DNA from: Candidatus Nanopelagicales bacterium
GTDB taxonomy: Bacteria > Actinomycetota > Actinomycetes > S36-B12 > GCA-2699445
Direction: 5' to 3'
Length of the DNA stretch: 64,000 nucleotides
Assembly (NCBI GenBank): GCA_037045355.1
Contig: JBAOHO010000021.1
Span: forward strand, 62,001-126,000
Shown: piece after piece, positions 32,942-41,754 of the stretch
Numbering within the stretch: the stretch's first letter is position 1
Layout: each line of letters begins with the position of its first letter
Notes under the pieces: model-generated
What the model saw: only the letters and a program-made list of their open reading frames with translations
The model's database searches: none
What the model was told of the DNA's origin: nothing
Translations under genes and position numbers: made by a program

Positions 32942-34539
32942 CCTCAAGCAAGGGACGCACCATGTCAGTTGTTGCACTGATCGCCGCCGGACCCGGTGAT
33001 CCGGATCTGCTCACCGTGAGGGCGGCGCAGTTGCTCAGGCGAGCGGATGTCGTGATGTGCGACGCCGACGCCATCGAGGTGGCTCGCGCCGTCCTCGGTG
33101 AGGCCGACGACCGGATCCGCACTGCAGTCGACGCCGACGGCCTGCCGCTCGATCATCGCGCCCGGGCCAAGGTGGTGGCGGACCTGGTCCGCAAGGGCAA
33201 TACCGTCGTCCGGCTCATCGCCGGTGACCCGACTCTGGACGGCGCACTGCTCATCGAGGTCCAGGCGCTGCGCCGCACCAAGGTCAGCTTCGAGATCGTG
33301 CCCGGCGTCAGCCCGGTCAACGGTGTCGCCGCCTACGCCGGGTTCGGTCTGACCGGGGGCAAGACCCGTGAAGTCGCGATCGTCGATGCGAACGACACCG
33401 ACCTCGACTGGGCAGCCCACGCCCGCAGCCGCGAGACTGTCGTGATCCTGAACGGCGCCGACCGGGCTGTTGCGATCGCAGCCGAACTGCTGGCAGCCGG
33501 AAGACCCGAGCAGACGCCCGTCGCGTTGACCCGTGCGGGAACCACGATCGATCAGCGCACGGTCGTGGCGACACTGGGCACGGTGGCGGCGGCTGTGAAG
33601 GCGAGCAAGCAGGCCGGTAACGGTCTGATGGTCGTCGGGGACGTGGTCGACCAGCGGACAGCCATGTCGTGGTTCGAGACCAAACCGCTGTTCGGGTGGC
33701 GAGTGCTGGTGCCACGGACCAAGGAGCAGGCGGGGCAACTCTCCGAACAGCTGCGCGTGTATGGGGCCGTCCCCGTCGAGGTGCCCACGATCTCCGTCGA
33801 GCCCCCTCGCACGCCCCACCAGATGGAACGAGCCATCCAGGGGCTGGTGACCGGACGCTACGAGTGGGTCGTGTTCACCTCCACCAACGCCGTACGCGCC
33901 GTCTGTGAACGCTTCGCCGCCTACGGGCTCGACGCGCGTTCCTTCGCCGGACTGAAGGTGGCGGCAATCGGGGACGCCACCGCCGAAGCCCTGCGCTCGT
34001 TCGGTGTCAGTCCGGACCTCGTGCCGACGGGTGAGCACTCCAGCAAGGGGCTGCTCGAAGTCTGGCCCGAGTTCGATCCCGTGGTGGACCCCATCAACCG
34101 GGTCTTCCTGCCCCGGGCCGACATCGCCACCGAGTCGCTGGTGGCTGGGATGCAGGAACTCGGCTGGGAGGTCGACGACGTCACGGCCTATCGCACAGTG
34201 CGGGCGGCTCCACCGGCCGCGCACATCAGGGAGGCCATCAAGACCGGTGGATTCGATGCGGTGTTGTTCACGTCCTCATCGACGGTCCGCAATCTCATCG
34301 GGATCGCCGGCAAGCCCCATGCTGCGACGGTCATCGCGTGCATCGGGCCCCAGACAGCCAGCACCGCCGAAGAGCACGGTTTGAAGGTCGACGTCCTGGC
34401 CGATTCACCGAAGGTGGACATCCTGGCTCGCAATCTGGCCGAGCACGGCGACGCGCTCCGCGTGGCCGCCATGGACGCCGGTGAATCCACCTGGCGTCCG
34501 AGTCGCCGCCGTTCCTCGTCCCGCCGCAAGGCGACCTGA
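32938..34539 (+). CDS. hemD: Fused methyltransferase-like/uroporphyrinogen-III synthase
   Basis: A 533-residue two-domain protein. Residues ~9-245 are a tetrapyrrole (uroporphyrinogen-III C-) methyltransferase fold, starting ALIAAGPGDPDLLTVRAAQL with VRLIAGDP and VPGVSPVNGVAAYAG; residues ~250-500 are the uroporphyrinogen-III synthase (GWRVLVPRTKEQAGQLSEQL, YEWVVFTSTNAVRAV, VLFTSSSTVRNL). The methyltransferase half has drifted from SUMT active-site motifs, so its activity is uncertain. The basic C-tail RRRSSSRRK is unusual. The synthase half closes the tetrapyrrole ring for haem. This fusion is typical of actinobacteria. Confidence 0.92.
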   Translation: MTSSKGRTMSVVALIAAGPGDPDLLTVRAAQLLRRADVVMCDADAIEVARAVLGEADDRIRTAVDADGLPLDHRARAKVVADLVRKGNTVVRLIAGDPTLDGALLIEVQALRRTKVSFEIVPGVSPVNGVAAYAGFGLTGGKTREVAIVDANDTDLDWAAHARSRETVVILNGADRAVAIAAELLAAGRPEQTPVALTRAGTTIDQRTVVATLGTVAAAVKASKQAGNGLMVVGDVVDQRTAMSWFETKPLFGWRVLVPRTKEQAGQLSEQLRVYGAVPVEVPTISVEPPRTPHQMERAIQGLVTGRYEWVVFTSTNAVRAVCERFAAYGLDARSFAGLKVAAIGDATAEALRSFGVSPDLVPTGEHSSKGLLEVWPEFDPVVDPINRVFLPRADIATESLVAGMQELGWEVDDVTAYRTVRAAPPAAHIREAIKTGGFDAVLFTSSSTVRNLIGIAGKPHAATVIACIGPQTASTAEEHGLKVDVLADSPKVDILARNLAEHGDALRVAAMDAGESTWRPSRRRSSSRRKAT

Positions 34540-34544
34540 CAGCC

Positions 34545-35510
34545 GTGACCGCGCAACGGCCCCGGCGGCTGCGCCGGACCGCCGCGCTGCGGCGCCTCGT
34601 CGCGGAGCATCGCCTGAATGCCGCTGCCCTGGTGCAGCCGCTCTTCGTCGCTGAGGACGTGTCGCAGCCACGGGCGGTGACGTCCATGCCCGGCGTGGTC
34701 CAACACAGCCTCGACTCGCTACCTGCAGCGGTGTCTCGAGCCGCGGCCGCCGGGATCGGCGGGGTGATGCTGTTCGGGATCCCGAGCGCCCGTGACGCGA
34801 TCGGCTCCCAAGGGCCGGCGCAGGACGGCATCTTGAACCGCGCTATCGGGCGGGCGCGAGACGCCGCCGAGGGGCGCCTCGTCGTGATGGCGGACCTGTG
34901 CCTGGACGAGTTCACCGACCACGGTCATTGCGGCGTCCTGACCGACACCGGCGCCGTGGACAACGACGCCACGCTGGGGCATTACGGGGCCATGGCCGTC
35001 GCCCAGGCGGCTGCGGGGGCCGAGATCTTGGGACTGAGCGGAATGATGGATGCGCAGGTCGGGGCCGTCCGCAGTGCACTGGACGCCGCGGGTCACCCGG
35101 ATACTGCCTTGCTCGCCTACGCCGCCAAGTACGCGTCAGCCTGGTACGGGCCATTTCGGGAGGCCGTCCAGTCCACGTTGACCGGGGACCGACGGACCTA
35201 TCAGCAGGATCCCGCCAACGCTCGCGAAGCGATCCGGGAGGTCGATCTCGACCTCGCGGAGGGTGCGGACATCGTCATGGTCAAGCCCGCGATGGGCTAC
35301 CTCGACGTGGTCGCTGCCGTGGCGGCCCGCAGCGACCGCCCCGTGTGGGCCTATCAGGTGTCGGGTGAGTACGCCGCCATCGAGGCGGCTGCCGCCAACG
35401 GCTGGCTCGACCGGGATGCGGTGATCCGCGAGACCATCCTGGGCATCCACCGCGCCGGAGCCGATGCGGTGCTGACCTATTGGGCGACCGAACTCGCCGA
35501 ATCCCTATAG
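34545..35510 (+). CDS. hemB: Delta-aminolevulinic acid dehydratase (porphobilinogen synthase)
   Basis: Condenses two aminolevulinates to porphobilinogen. The 321 residues contain the RRLRRTAALRRLVAE opening, the metal-site and flap region VMADLCLDEFTDHGHCG, the first Schiff-base lysine in LAYAAKYASAWYGPFREA and the catalytic lysine in VMVKPAMGYLD. Only two of the three flap cysteines are seen, which points to a Mg-type rather than Zn-type active site (inference). GTG 34545 starts 5 bp after the HemD stop. Confidence 0.96.
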   Translation: MTAQRPRRLRRTAALRRLVAEHRLNAAALVQPLFVAEDVSQPRAVTSMPGVVQHSLDSLPAAVSRAAAAGIGGVMLFGIPSARDAIGSQGPAQDGILNRAIGRARDAAEGRLVVMADLCLDEFTDHGHCGVLTDTGAVDNDATLGHYGAMAVAQAAAGAEILGLSGMMDAQVGAVRSALDAAGHPDTALLAYAAKYASAWYGPFREAVQSTLTGDRRTYQQDPANAREAIREVDLDLAEGADIVMVKPAMGYLDVVAAVAARSDRPVWAYQVSGEYAAIEAAAANGWLDRDAVIRETILGIHRAGADAVLTYWATELAESL

Positions 35511-35543
35511 CGGGTCGATCGGGTCCCGCAATCACCTCCTACT

Positions 35544-35591
35544 CCCACGGCGAGCTTCTCCCACGGCGAACTTCTGCCACGGCGAGCGTCG
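35544..35591. repeat. 16-bp tandem repeat, three copies
   Basis: CCCACGGCGAGCTTCT at 35544-35559, CCCACGGCGAACTTCT at 35560-35575, and a diverged third copy GCCACGGCGAGCGTCG at 35576-35591. The array begins 34 bp after the hemB stop codon. Confidence 0.85.
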
Positions 35592-35643
35592 CAAGCCCGC
35601 GTGCGAAACAGTGGAACCAGGGCAGCCCCTGCTGCCGTGCCCC

Positions 35644-35695
35644 GGCTCGGTCAGTCGGCTCGGTCAGTCGGCTCGGTCAGTCGGCTGGGTCAGTC
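35644..35695. repeat. 13-bp tandem repeat, four copies
   Basis: GGCTCGGTCAGTC at 35644-35656, 35657-35669 and 35670-35682, with a fourth copy at 35683-35695 changed at one base (GGCTGGGTCAGTC). A partial CAGT follows. Confidence 0.92.
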
Positions 35696-35718
35696 AGTTG
35701 GTCCTGATGAGCCAGGGG

Positions 35719-35757
35719 CTCGAGTTGGGGACTCGAGTTGGGGGCTCGAGTTGGGAG
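35719..35757. repeat. Second 13-bp tandem repeat, three copies
   Basis: CTCGAGTTGGGGA at 35719-35731, CTCGAGTTGGGGG at 35732-35744 and CTCGAGTTGGGAG at 35745-35757. The unit is unrelated in sequence to the preceding 13-bp array, although the period is the same. Confidence 0.9.
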
Positions 35758-35926
35758 AGGTAGGAAATGTCCGTTTCGCAGGGAAGTCAACCGTCGTTAT
35801 CCGGTCGGTCCGCAGCATTCCGCGCAAATCGGACACAGAAAAAGTTGCGTTTTGGTCACGTAACTGTGCTGGGATTGGTAAGACAGGGCCTGATGCCATC
35901 ACTGGCGCTGAGTTGAAGGAGTCGGC

Positions 35927-36547
35927 ATGGGCAAGGTATTCGTCCAGGGCCTCGTGATCCTGGTGGGCGGGATCGTCGTGCTCGCCCTGAACGAGGTGTT
36001 GAACCTCGGCCTCGGCGCCATCACCTTCGGAATCGCGATGGGTGGCGTTCTCGGGCTCGTCTCCGACGGGGGCCCGGTGGGCCGAGTCGGGTCCTTCGTG
36101 GTCGGCATGGTGATCGCCATGGCGCTGTATGTCCTCCAGGCGCTTCTGCTCAACGGGAGTTTCCTGGGCAGTGTGGTGTCCATCGTCATCGGACTGGGGC
36201 TCATCACCGTCATCTGCGCCGTGACCGGCGGCAGGCTCCCACTGTGGGCGGGCTTACTCGGTGCGGCGCTGGTGACCGGGGCTTACCAGGTGTCCTTCAA
36301 CAACGCCCCCCAGAACCTGCTCACGGAACTGCCCATGGCCGTGACCCAGGCATTGGTTCCCGCTGCGGTCGGATTCCTGGCTGCGGTCTTCGTCGCCGAC
36401 CGAACGTCAGGCAAGGAACCGGCGGCCGATACGATCGGCGACACCGACGCGGGCTTACCACCAGCGCCGGCCGGCGTTGCGGCTGCCCCGACGACTTCGA
36501 CGGGTGCCGGCACCGCTGGCGCGACCAACTCGAACAGCGAGGTGTGA
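35927..36547 (+). CDS. Uncharacterised multi-helix membrane protein
   Basis: A 206-residue protein with about five to six hydrophobic helices, beginning at the start codon (VFVQGLVILVGGIVVLAL) and ending near residue 160 (VPAAVGFLAAVFVAD), followed by a ~45-residue Ala/Thr/Gly-rich soluble tail. I do not recognise a family. It is separated by 7 bp from the start of the large secreted protein, so the two are probably co-transcribed. Its place between hemB and hemL hints at an envelope or transport function, but nothing in the sequence proves it. Confidence 0.7.
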   Translation: MGKVFVQGLVILVGGIVVLALNEVLNLGLGAITFGIAMGGVLGLVSDGGPVGRVGSFVVGMVIAMALYVLQALLLNGSFLGSVVSIVIGLGLITVICAVTGGRLPLWAGLLGAALVTGAYQVSFNNAPQNLLTELPMAVTQALVPAAVGFLAAVFVADRTSGKEPAADTIGDTDAGLPPAPAGVAAAPTTSTGAGTAGATNSNSEV

Positions 36548-36554
36548 GGCCACC

Positions 36555-39131
36555 ATGTCCAAGCGCATGAACACTGCCCGTGCGGGCGTCGCACTCCTGG
36601 GAGTGGGTGCTGTCGTCGCGGCCTCCGTGCTTCCCGGCACTATCGCCACGGCCGAGGAGACCGGCGACGTCGAGAGCGCCGTGACCCGAGCGGTCCTCAT
36701 CCAAGGTGACGCCAACGGCGAGATCAGTCGGGCCACCTTGGTCACCCAGATCAACCTCGACGGTCAGGGCCAGGCCAACTTCACCATCCCGGTCGCCGAG
36801 GGCAGTAGTCCCAAGAACATGGACTCCTTCGGCAGCCCCACCGTGGTCGACGGGCAAGCGCAGTACGACATCGACGTCAATGGACCGCAGACGTTCCGGA
36901 CGTCCCAGACCTACCCGCAGGATCAGATCCCGGTCTCCGTGACCGCCGAGGCCGAACTTGATGGTCAGCCCATCGCACCCGCCGACCTCGCGGGCCAGAC
37001 CGGTCTCGCCAAGTTGACCTACACCTTCACCAACAACTCCGGTGAACCCACCCAGCTCACCTACAAGGATGCGCTGGGCAACACGATCACCGAAGAGCGG
37101 GACATCCCCGTCCCCATGGCGGCCTCCACCACCATCGAGTTCGACCCCTCGTGGCAGGAGATTTCCTCGCCCAAGGCGTCCGTGGTCTCGGGCAACGGTT
37201 CCGGCGACACCTTGGTCTCGGCCACGTCGGCAATGCTCCCCGACTCCCTGCCTGGCCAGGAAACCACCCAGACACTGGAGATCGAAGCCCGCATCACCGA
37301 TGCTGTCGTTCCGCCGGCGGACATCAAGGTCGCCGTGCTGAATCCGAGCAAGTCCCCGGACCTGCAGGAAGGCATCACCACCGGTGAAGAGGGCGCCGAA
37401 CTCGCGGCGACGCTGACCGACGCCGGCACCCAGTTGGCCGATGGTGCGAGCCAGTTGGAGTCCGGCCTGCAGACCGCCGCCGACGGCGCCCAGCAGATCG
37501 CCGACGGTGTCAACGGCACACTCGCCCCAGGTTTGATCGCCCTCAACGTCCAAGGCATCGGTGCCCTGCGCGAGGCCGGTGCCACGCTTCCCGAGACAGT
37601 GCGCAGTTCGCCTGACTTCAGCCAGATCACCGACGGCTTCGCCGCGATCCGCGCCGCCAACGAGGGTGTGCGAGACGGCCTGGGCGTCTACAAGACCAAG
37701 TCCAGCCAGAAGCCTGGTCCTTGGATCAAGAAGAACGGCGACGTCGACACCGGGCGCGCAGATGTGGCGCGGACCCTGTGGGCTCTGGTCTACGGAGCCC
37801 GGACCATCGACATCCCGACGGACTCGAAGAACCCGAACAATATTCCGAACACCAACAACGGTGGTCTGACCAATCCACTGTGCGACCCGGACGACCCTCG
37901 AAATGCCAAGAACCCTTGCGGCGCCTTCCAGATCATCGATCAGGTCGCAACGGGTCTCAGTGACACCCTCATCCCCAACCTGGAGCAGTTGCTGTCCAGC
38001 GGCCCCAAGGAGATCTCTGACAACCTGACGGGAACCGGCGCGGTCGGGGTCAATGCGCTCGCTGGGTCACTCGGCTGCACCGTGGTTCAGAAGGGCGACC
38101 CGGCCGCCAAGGCGGGCCAGACCGGTCCCATCGTGACTGGGTGCACCACCCCAGTGATCGTCAATGGCCAAGACGTGAGCGGGACCGTCAACCTGGTGCT
38201 GCCGCTGCTGACCCAGAGTTTCTACAACCCGCTGAAACTCAACGGAATCACACCCGATCCGAGTTCGGGCCTGGCTGCGGTCCTGGGTCAGTTCTACCCA
38301 GGTGCCTGGGCCACGGCCGTCGAGCCTGGCATCAAGGAAGCCGCTGACGGCCTCGTCGAACTGAACGGTGTCATCACCACGCGCAAAGACGGCTACCCCG
38401 ACCTCGACACGAACAAGAAGACCACCGCGACGGGCATCGTGATGCAGACCCGCAACTCGCTGGCACTCGGTGGCGTGGGCAAGTCCCTGTACCCGGGCGG
38501 CCGTTGTGAGGGCTACGCCCGCACCGGCGTCCCCAGCAGTGGACCCAACACCGAGGCGGACCCGGATCGCGTCGAGCAGACGTGTGCTGCGGCAGATGTC
38601 CTCAACATCGCCGTCATGGGTACGGACCTACTCGAAGAGGGCGTGAGTTTCACGCTGCTCGAGGGCATCAGCGAGCAGTTGCTGGCCGGTGTCGGCTCCT
38701 ACTCGCCAGGCTGTGAGCCGACGGCAACACTCGCGTGCGCCGTGGGAACCATCACCGTGGGTGTGACCGACACCCTCGGACCCGGTACGCAACAGCTGGC
38801 GGATGGCTTGCCTGCCGCAGTCGAAGGTGCCGGCAAGATCAAAACCGACGGTGGCGAGGCACTGCAGAAGCAGGGCAACGAAGGGTCGAAGCAGGCCGGA
38901 CTGGCGCTGGCGACCTTCGAGGCGCTGCAGTCCCGCGTCGATAGCGGCGCTGGAATACCCGGCGGCGCGCCCGAGGGAGTGGACGACGTGAACGGCGTCT
39001 ATGCCTTCGCCTTCGACGGGGCCGGAGGCACGGCCACCGAGAACGCGGCCCGCGCCGGGCTCGCGCTCCTGGCCCTGATCGCCGCCGGCGGTGTGGGGGC
39101 GGTCCTGGGCAACCGGGCCAGCGGCGGCTGA
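36555..39131 (+). CDS. Large exported protein with ADGA-type helical repeats and C-terminal membrane anchor
   Basis: An 858-residue protein. Residues ~8-33 are a signal peptide (AGVALLGVGAVVAASVLPG). Residues ~35-270 look like beta-rich domains. From ~285 comes a helical stretch with heptad-like QLADGASQLESGLQTAADGA then QQIADG, repeated near 760 (GTQQLADGLPAAVEGAG); such stretches occur in YhgE/Pip-type proteins. Cysteines in the 435-735 region may form disulfides. Residues ~830-852 (AGLALLALIAAGGVGAVLG) are a membrane helix with a tiny cytoplasmic tail. Function unknown; probably on the outer face of the membrane. Confidence 0.7.
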   Translation: MSKRMNTARAGVALLGVGAVVAASVLPGTIATAEETGDVESAVTRAVLIQGDANGEISRATLVTQINLDGQGQANFTIPVAEGSSPKNMDSFGSPTVVDGQAQYDIDVNGPQTFRTSQTYPQDQIPVSVTAEAELDGQPIAPADLAGQTGLAKLTYTFTNNSGEPTQLTYKDALGNTITEERDIPVPMAASTTIEFDPSWQEISSPKASVVSGNGSGDTLVSATSAMLPDSLPGQETTQTLEIEARITDAVVPPADIKVAVLNPSKSPDLQEGITTGEEGAELAATLTDAGTQLADGASQLESGLQTAADGAQQIADGVNGTLAPGLIALNVQGIGALREAGATLPETVRSSPDFSQITDGFAAIRAANEGVRDGLGVYKTKSSQKPGPWIKKNGDVDTGRADVARTLWALVYGARTIDIPTDSKNPNNIPNTNNGGLTNPLCDPDDPRNAKNPCGAFQIIDQVATGLSDTLIPNLEQLLSSGPKEISDNLTGTGAVGVNALAGSLGCTVVQKGDPAAKAGQTGPIVTGCTTPVIVNGQDVSGTVNLVLPLLTQSFYNPLKLNGITPDPSSGLAAVLGQFYPGAWATAVEPGIKEAADGLVELNGVITTRKDGYPDLDTNKKTTATGIVMQTRNSLALGGVGKSLYPGGRCEGYARTGVPSSGPNTEADPDRVEQTCAAADVLNIAVMGTDLLEEGVSFTLLEGISEQLLAGVGSYSPGCEPTATLACAVGTITVGVTDTLGPGTQQLADGLPAAVEGAGKIKTDGGEALQKQGNEGSKQAGLALATFEALQSRVDSGAGIPGGAPEGVDDVNGVYAFAFDGAGGTATENAARAGLALLALIAAGGVGAVLGNRASGG

Positions 39132-39258
39132 ACGCATTAGTTGGTGATGGGCCTGCGGTCAATCCGTGGGCCCATCGTCGTGCAGAGGGTGAATTCGCCC
39201 GAATCGTCCTATCCGTGCCCGTCTTGGGTGAGAGGATGGCGCGACTTCGGGAGGACGT

Positions 39259-39756
39259 ATGAACCGCGTGGTGATGATCGGCGGGGGCATCCTGGGCGGT
39301 GCAGCCCTGCTCGGTGTCGGTGTGGCCGTCGGAACCAACGTGGGCCAGCCAGAGACCATCGTCATCTCCCAGGCGCCCGCGGAACCCGTCGGGCTGTCCA
39401 ATCCGCAGGAAGCCGTGTTGCTGCAGACGTTCGTGCGGTCGGCGACCGATTTCCAGGAACTGATCAAGAAGGCCCAGAAGGGCGACACCAGTGTCGGTCA
39501 GGCCATGACCGAACAAGCGGTCACCGTTCGCGCCGTCTACCGCAATGCGCAGACCCCGGAACTCCGCGATGCCGCGGACGCAGTGTCACAGGCCATGCTG
39601 CTGATGAGTGCCGGTGTCACAACCGGAGAGGGTGGAGTGACCCAAGAGGGCATCAACGCCTTCAACGCCGCCAACGAGAAGGTCCAGGTGCTCAGCGACA
39701 AGGTGGTCGCCGAAAAGGACGGCGCGTCGCCGAGCCCTTCACCGAGCGCCTCCTGA
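39259..39756 (+). CDS. Uncharacterised exported or membrane-anchored helical protein
   Basis: A 165-residue protein with an N-terminal hydrophobic segment (VVMIGGGILGGAALLGVGVA) acting as signal peptide or anchor, a mostly alpha-helical middle (LLQTFVRSATDFQELIKKAQ), and a Ser-Pro tail. The preceding GGGAGGACGT gives a good ribosome site. No family is recognised. It ends 7 bp before hemL and is likely part of that unit. Confidence 0.65.
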   Translation: MNRVVMIGGGILGGAALLGVGVAVGTNVGQPETIVISQAPAEPVGLSNPQEAVLLQTFVRSATDFQELIKKAQKGDTSVGQAMTEQAVTVRAVYRNAQTPELRDAADAVSQAMLLMSAGVTTGEGGVTQEGINAFNAANEKVQVLSDKVVAEKDGASPSPSPSAS

Positions 39757-39763
39757 CCCAACC

Positions 39764-41068
39764 ATGCATACCGTCGATCACTCAACCAAGCTCTTCGACC
39801 GCGCCCTCGCGGTCACTCCGGGTGGCGTCAACTCGCCCGTACGCGCCTTCGGGGCCGTCGGGGGAACACCGCGATTCATGGTCCGCGGCGAAGGTGCCTA
39901 CCTGCGGGACGCGGACGGAAACCGCTATGTGGATCTGGTCGGAAGTTGGGGGCCCGCGATCCTCGGCCACGGCGATCCCGAGGTGATCGAGGCGGTACAG
40001 ACAACCGCAGCCGCCGGTCTCTCATTCGGCACACCCAGCCCGGGTGAGGTCGAACTCGCCGAGATCATCGTCGACCGCGTCGAGCCGGTCGAACAAGTCC
40101 GGTTCGTGTCCAGCGGCACCGAGGCCACCATGTCGGCGATCCGGCTGGCGCGCGGATTCACGGGCAAGACCAAGGTCATCAAGTTCGCCGGCTGCTATCA
40201 CGGCCACGTCGATGCGCTGCTGGCAGCGGCGGGCAGCGGCGTGGCCACGTTCGCTCTGCCCGACAGCCCCGGTGTCACCGGGCATCAGGCGCAGGACACG
40301 ATCGTGCTGCCCTACAACGACCTCGCGGCGGTCGCCGAGGTGTTCCGCACCAATGACGACATTGCTTGTGTGATCACCGAGGCGGCAGCTGCCAATATGG
40401 GTGTCGTCCCGCCGGACGATGGCTTCAACGACGGTCTGCACCAACTGTGCCGGGAGTACGGTGCCCTCTTCATCAGCGATGAGGTCATGACTGGTTTCCG
40501 CGTGAGCGAATCCGGGTGGTTCGGGCGCGACGCAGTGGCCGCGGATCTGTTCACTTTCGGCAAGGTCATGGGGGGCGGGTTGCCGGCCGCTGCCTTCGGG
40601 GGCCGCCGCGACGTCATGGCGCACCTCGCTCCGGTCGGACCCGTCTACCAAGCGGGCACGCTCAGTGGCAACCCAGTCGCCATGGCGGCGGGGATCGCCA
40701 CCTTGCGTGCCTGCCGCGACCGCAACATCTACCCTCACCTCGACGCGACCGCTCATTCCCTCAGCGACCAGGTGTCGGCGGCGCTGACCCGAGCCGGGGT
40801 CGAGCACCGGGTCCAGCATGCGGGCAACCTGTTCAGCGTCTTCTTCACCGCCGGCCGCGTCGATAACTACGAGCAGGCGCGGCGTCAGCAGGCATGGCGC
40901 TATGCGGCGTTCTTCCACGCCATGCTCGATCAGGGCGTCTACCTGCCACCGTCGGCTTTCGAGGCCTGGTTCGTCTCGGCCGCGCACGACGCCCAGGTGT
41001 TGGAACAGATCGTCGCAGCCCTACCACAAGCAGCGAGTGCCGCCGCGGCTGCAGGGCCCGCGGACTGA
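39764..41068 (+). CDS. hemL: Glutamate-1-semialdehyde 2,1-aminomutase
   Basis: PLP enzyme converting glutamate-1-semialdehyde to 5-aminolevulinate, the step after HemA. The 434 residues show the opening VTPGGVNSPVRAFGAVGGTP, the RFVSSGTEATMSAIRLARG cofactor region, CYHGHVDALL, LFISDEVMTGFRV and the PLP lysine in FTFGKVMGGGLPAAAFGG. It lies 4 kb from hemB with three envelope genes between. Confidence 0.97.
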   Translation: MHTVDHSTKLFDRALAVTPGGVNSPVRAFGAVGGTPRFMVRGEGAYLRDADGNRYVDLVGSWGPAILGHGDPEVIEAVQTTAAAGLSFGTPSPGEVELAEIIVDRVEPVEQVRFVSSGTEATMSAIRLARGFTGKTKVIKFAGCYHGHVDALLAAAGSGVATFALPDSPGVTGHQAQDTIVLPYNDLAAVAEVFRTNDDIACVITEAAAANMGVVPPDDGFNDGLHQLCREYGALFISDEVMTGFRVSESGWFGRDAVAADLFTFGKVMGGGLPAAAFGGRRDVMAHLAPVGPVYQAGTLSGNPVAMAAGIATLRACRDRNIYPHLDATAHSLSDQVSAALTRAGVEHRVQHAGNLFSVFFTAGRVDNYEQARRQQAWRYAAFFHAMLDQGVYLPPSAFEAWFVSAAHDAQVLEQIVAALPQAASAAAAAGPAD

Positions 41069-41108
41069 CGTACCCTGGGAAGCCGGATCCGCAGGGGTAG
41101 GAGTTGGA

Positions 41109-41752
41109 GTGACGCAACGCACCATCGTCCATCTGCTGCGCCATGGGGAGGTCTTCAACCCCGACGGAGTCCTGTACGGGCGCCTGCCCGATTTCCATCT
41201 GTCCGATCTTGGGCCGCGAGATGGCCGTGCGCGCCGCCGAGGCGACTCAGGACCGGGACATCGCCGTCGTCACGGCCTCCCCGCTGGATCGAGCCCAAGA
41301 GACCGCCACGCCCGCGGCCGAGCTGCACAACCTGCCCATCGGCACCGACGACGATCTCATCGAGGCGGCCAACATTTTCGAAGGTGAGCGAGTATCGGTC
41401 GGGGACGGAGTCCTGCGGCAACCCAAACTCTGGCGCCACCTGTGGAACCCGCTGCGCCCGTCTTGGGGGGAGCCCTACGTCGAGATCGCCGAACGGATGC
41501 AGCGCGCCGTCGACCGCGCCCGCGACGCGGCGCGGGGGCGCGAAGGCCCTGCTCGTCTCCCATCAGTTGCCGATCTGGACGATCCGACTCGCGTTGGAAA
41601 ACCGTCGCTTCGCTCACGACCCGCGCAACCGGCAGTGCTCCCTCGCGTCGATCACCTCGCTGCTCTACGACGACGACGTCCTGGCGGCGATCGTCTACAC
41701 CGAGCCATGTGCGGACCTGGTCGCCCGGTCCAACAAGGCCACCGGGGCCTGA
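41109..41752 (+). CDS. Histidine phosphatase (phosphoglycerate mutase-like), frame-broken
   Basis: A ~213-residue product joined from three frames. VHLLRHGEVFNPDGVLYG carries the phosphohistidine motif RHG, TASPLDRAQETATPAA follows, then IFEGERVSVGDGVL, and the second His motif ALLVSHQLPIW. The frame shifts near 41212 and again near 41545; the product ends SNKATGA at 41752. The metabolic substrate is unknown. This gene commonly precedes the TlpA/CcdA/ResB/CcsB cluster in actinobacteria; tlpA starts two bases after its stop. Confidence 0.8.
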
Positions 41753-41754
41753 CC

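Larger units (their letters stand above)
35511..35926. other. 416-bp repeat-rich spacer
   Basis: No gene is supported. The first half is made largely of three separate tandem-repeat blocks (annotated individually). The second half, from ~35770, is less GC-rich than the neighbourhood, contains AAAAAGTTGCG, and probably holds the promoter of the next gene, without a clear -35/-10 pair. Confidence 0.6.

Noticed and set aside
35544..35757. Tandem repeats considered as a CRISPR array
   Set aside because: Units are 13-16 bp, directly adjacent without spacers, and no cas genes are near.
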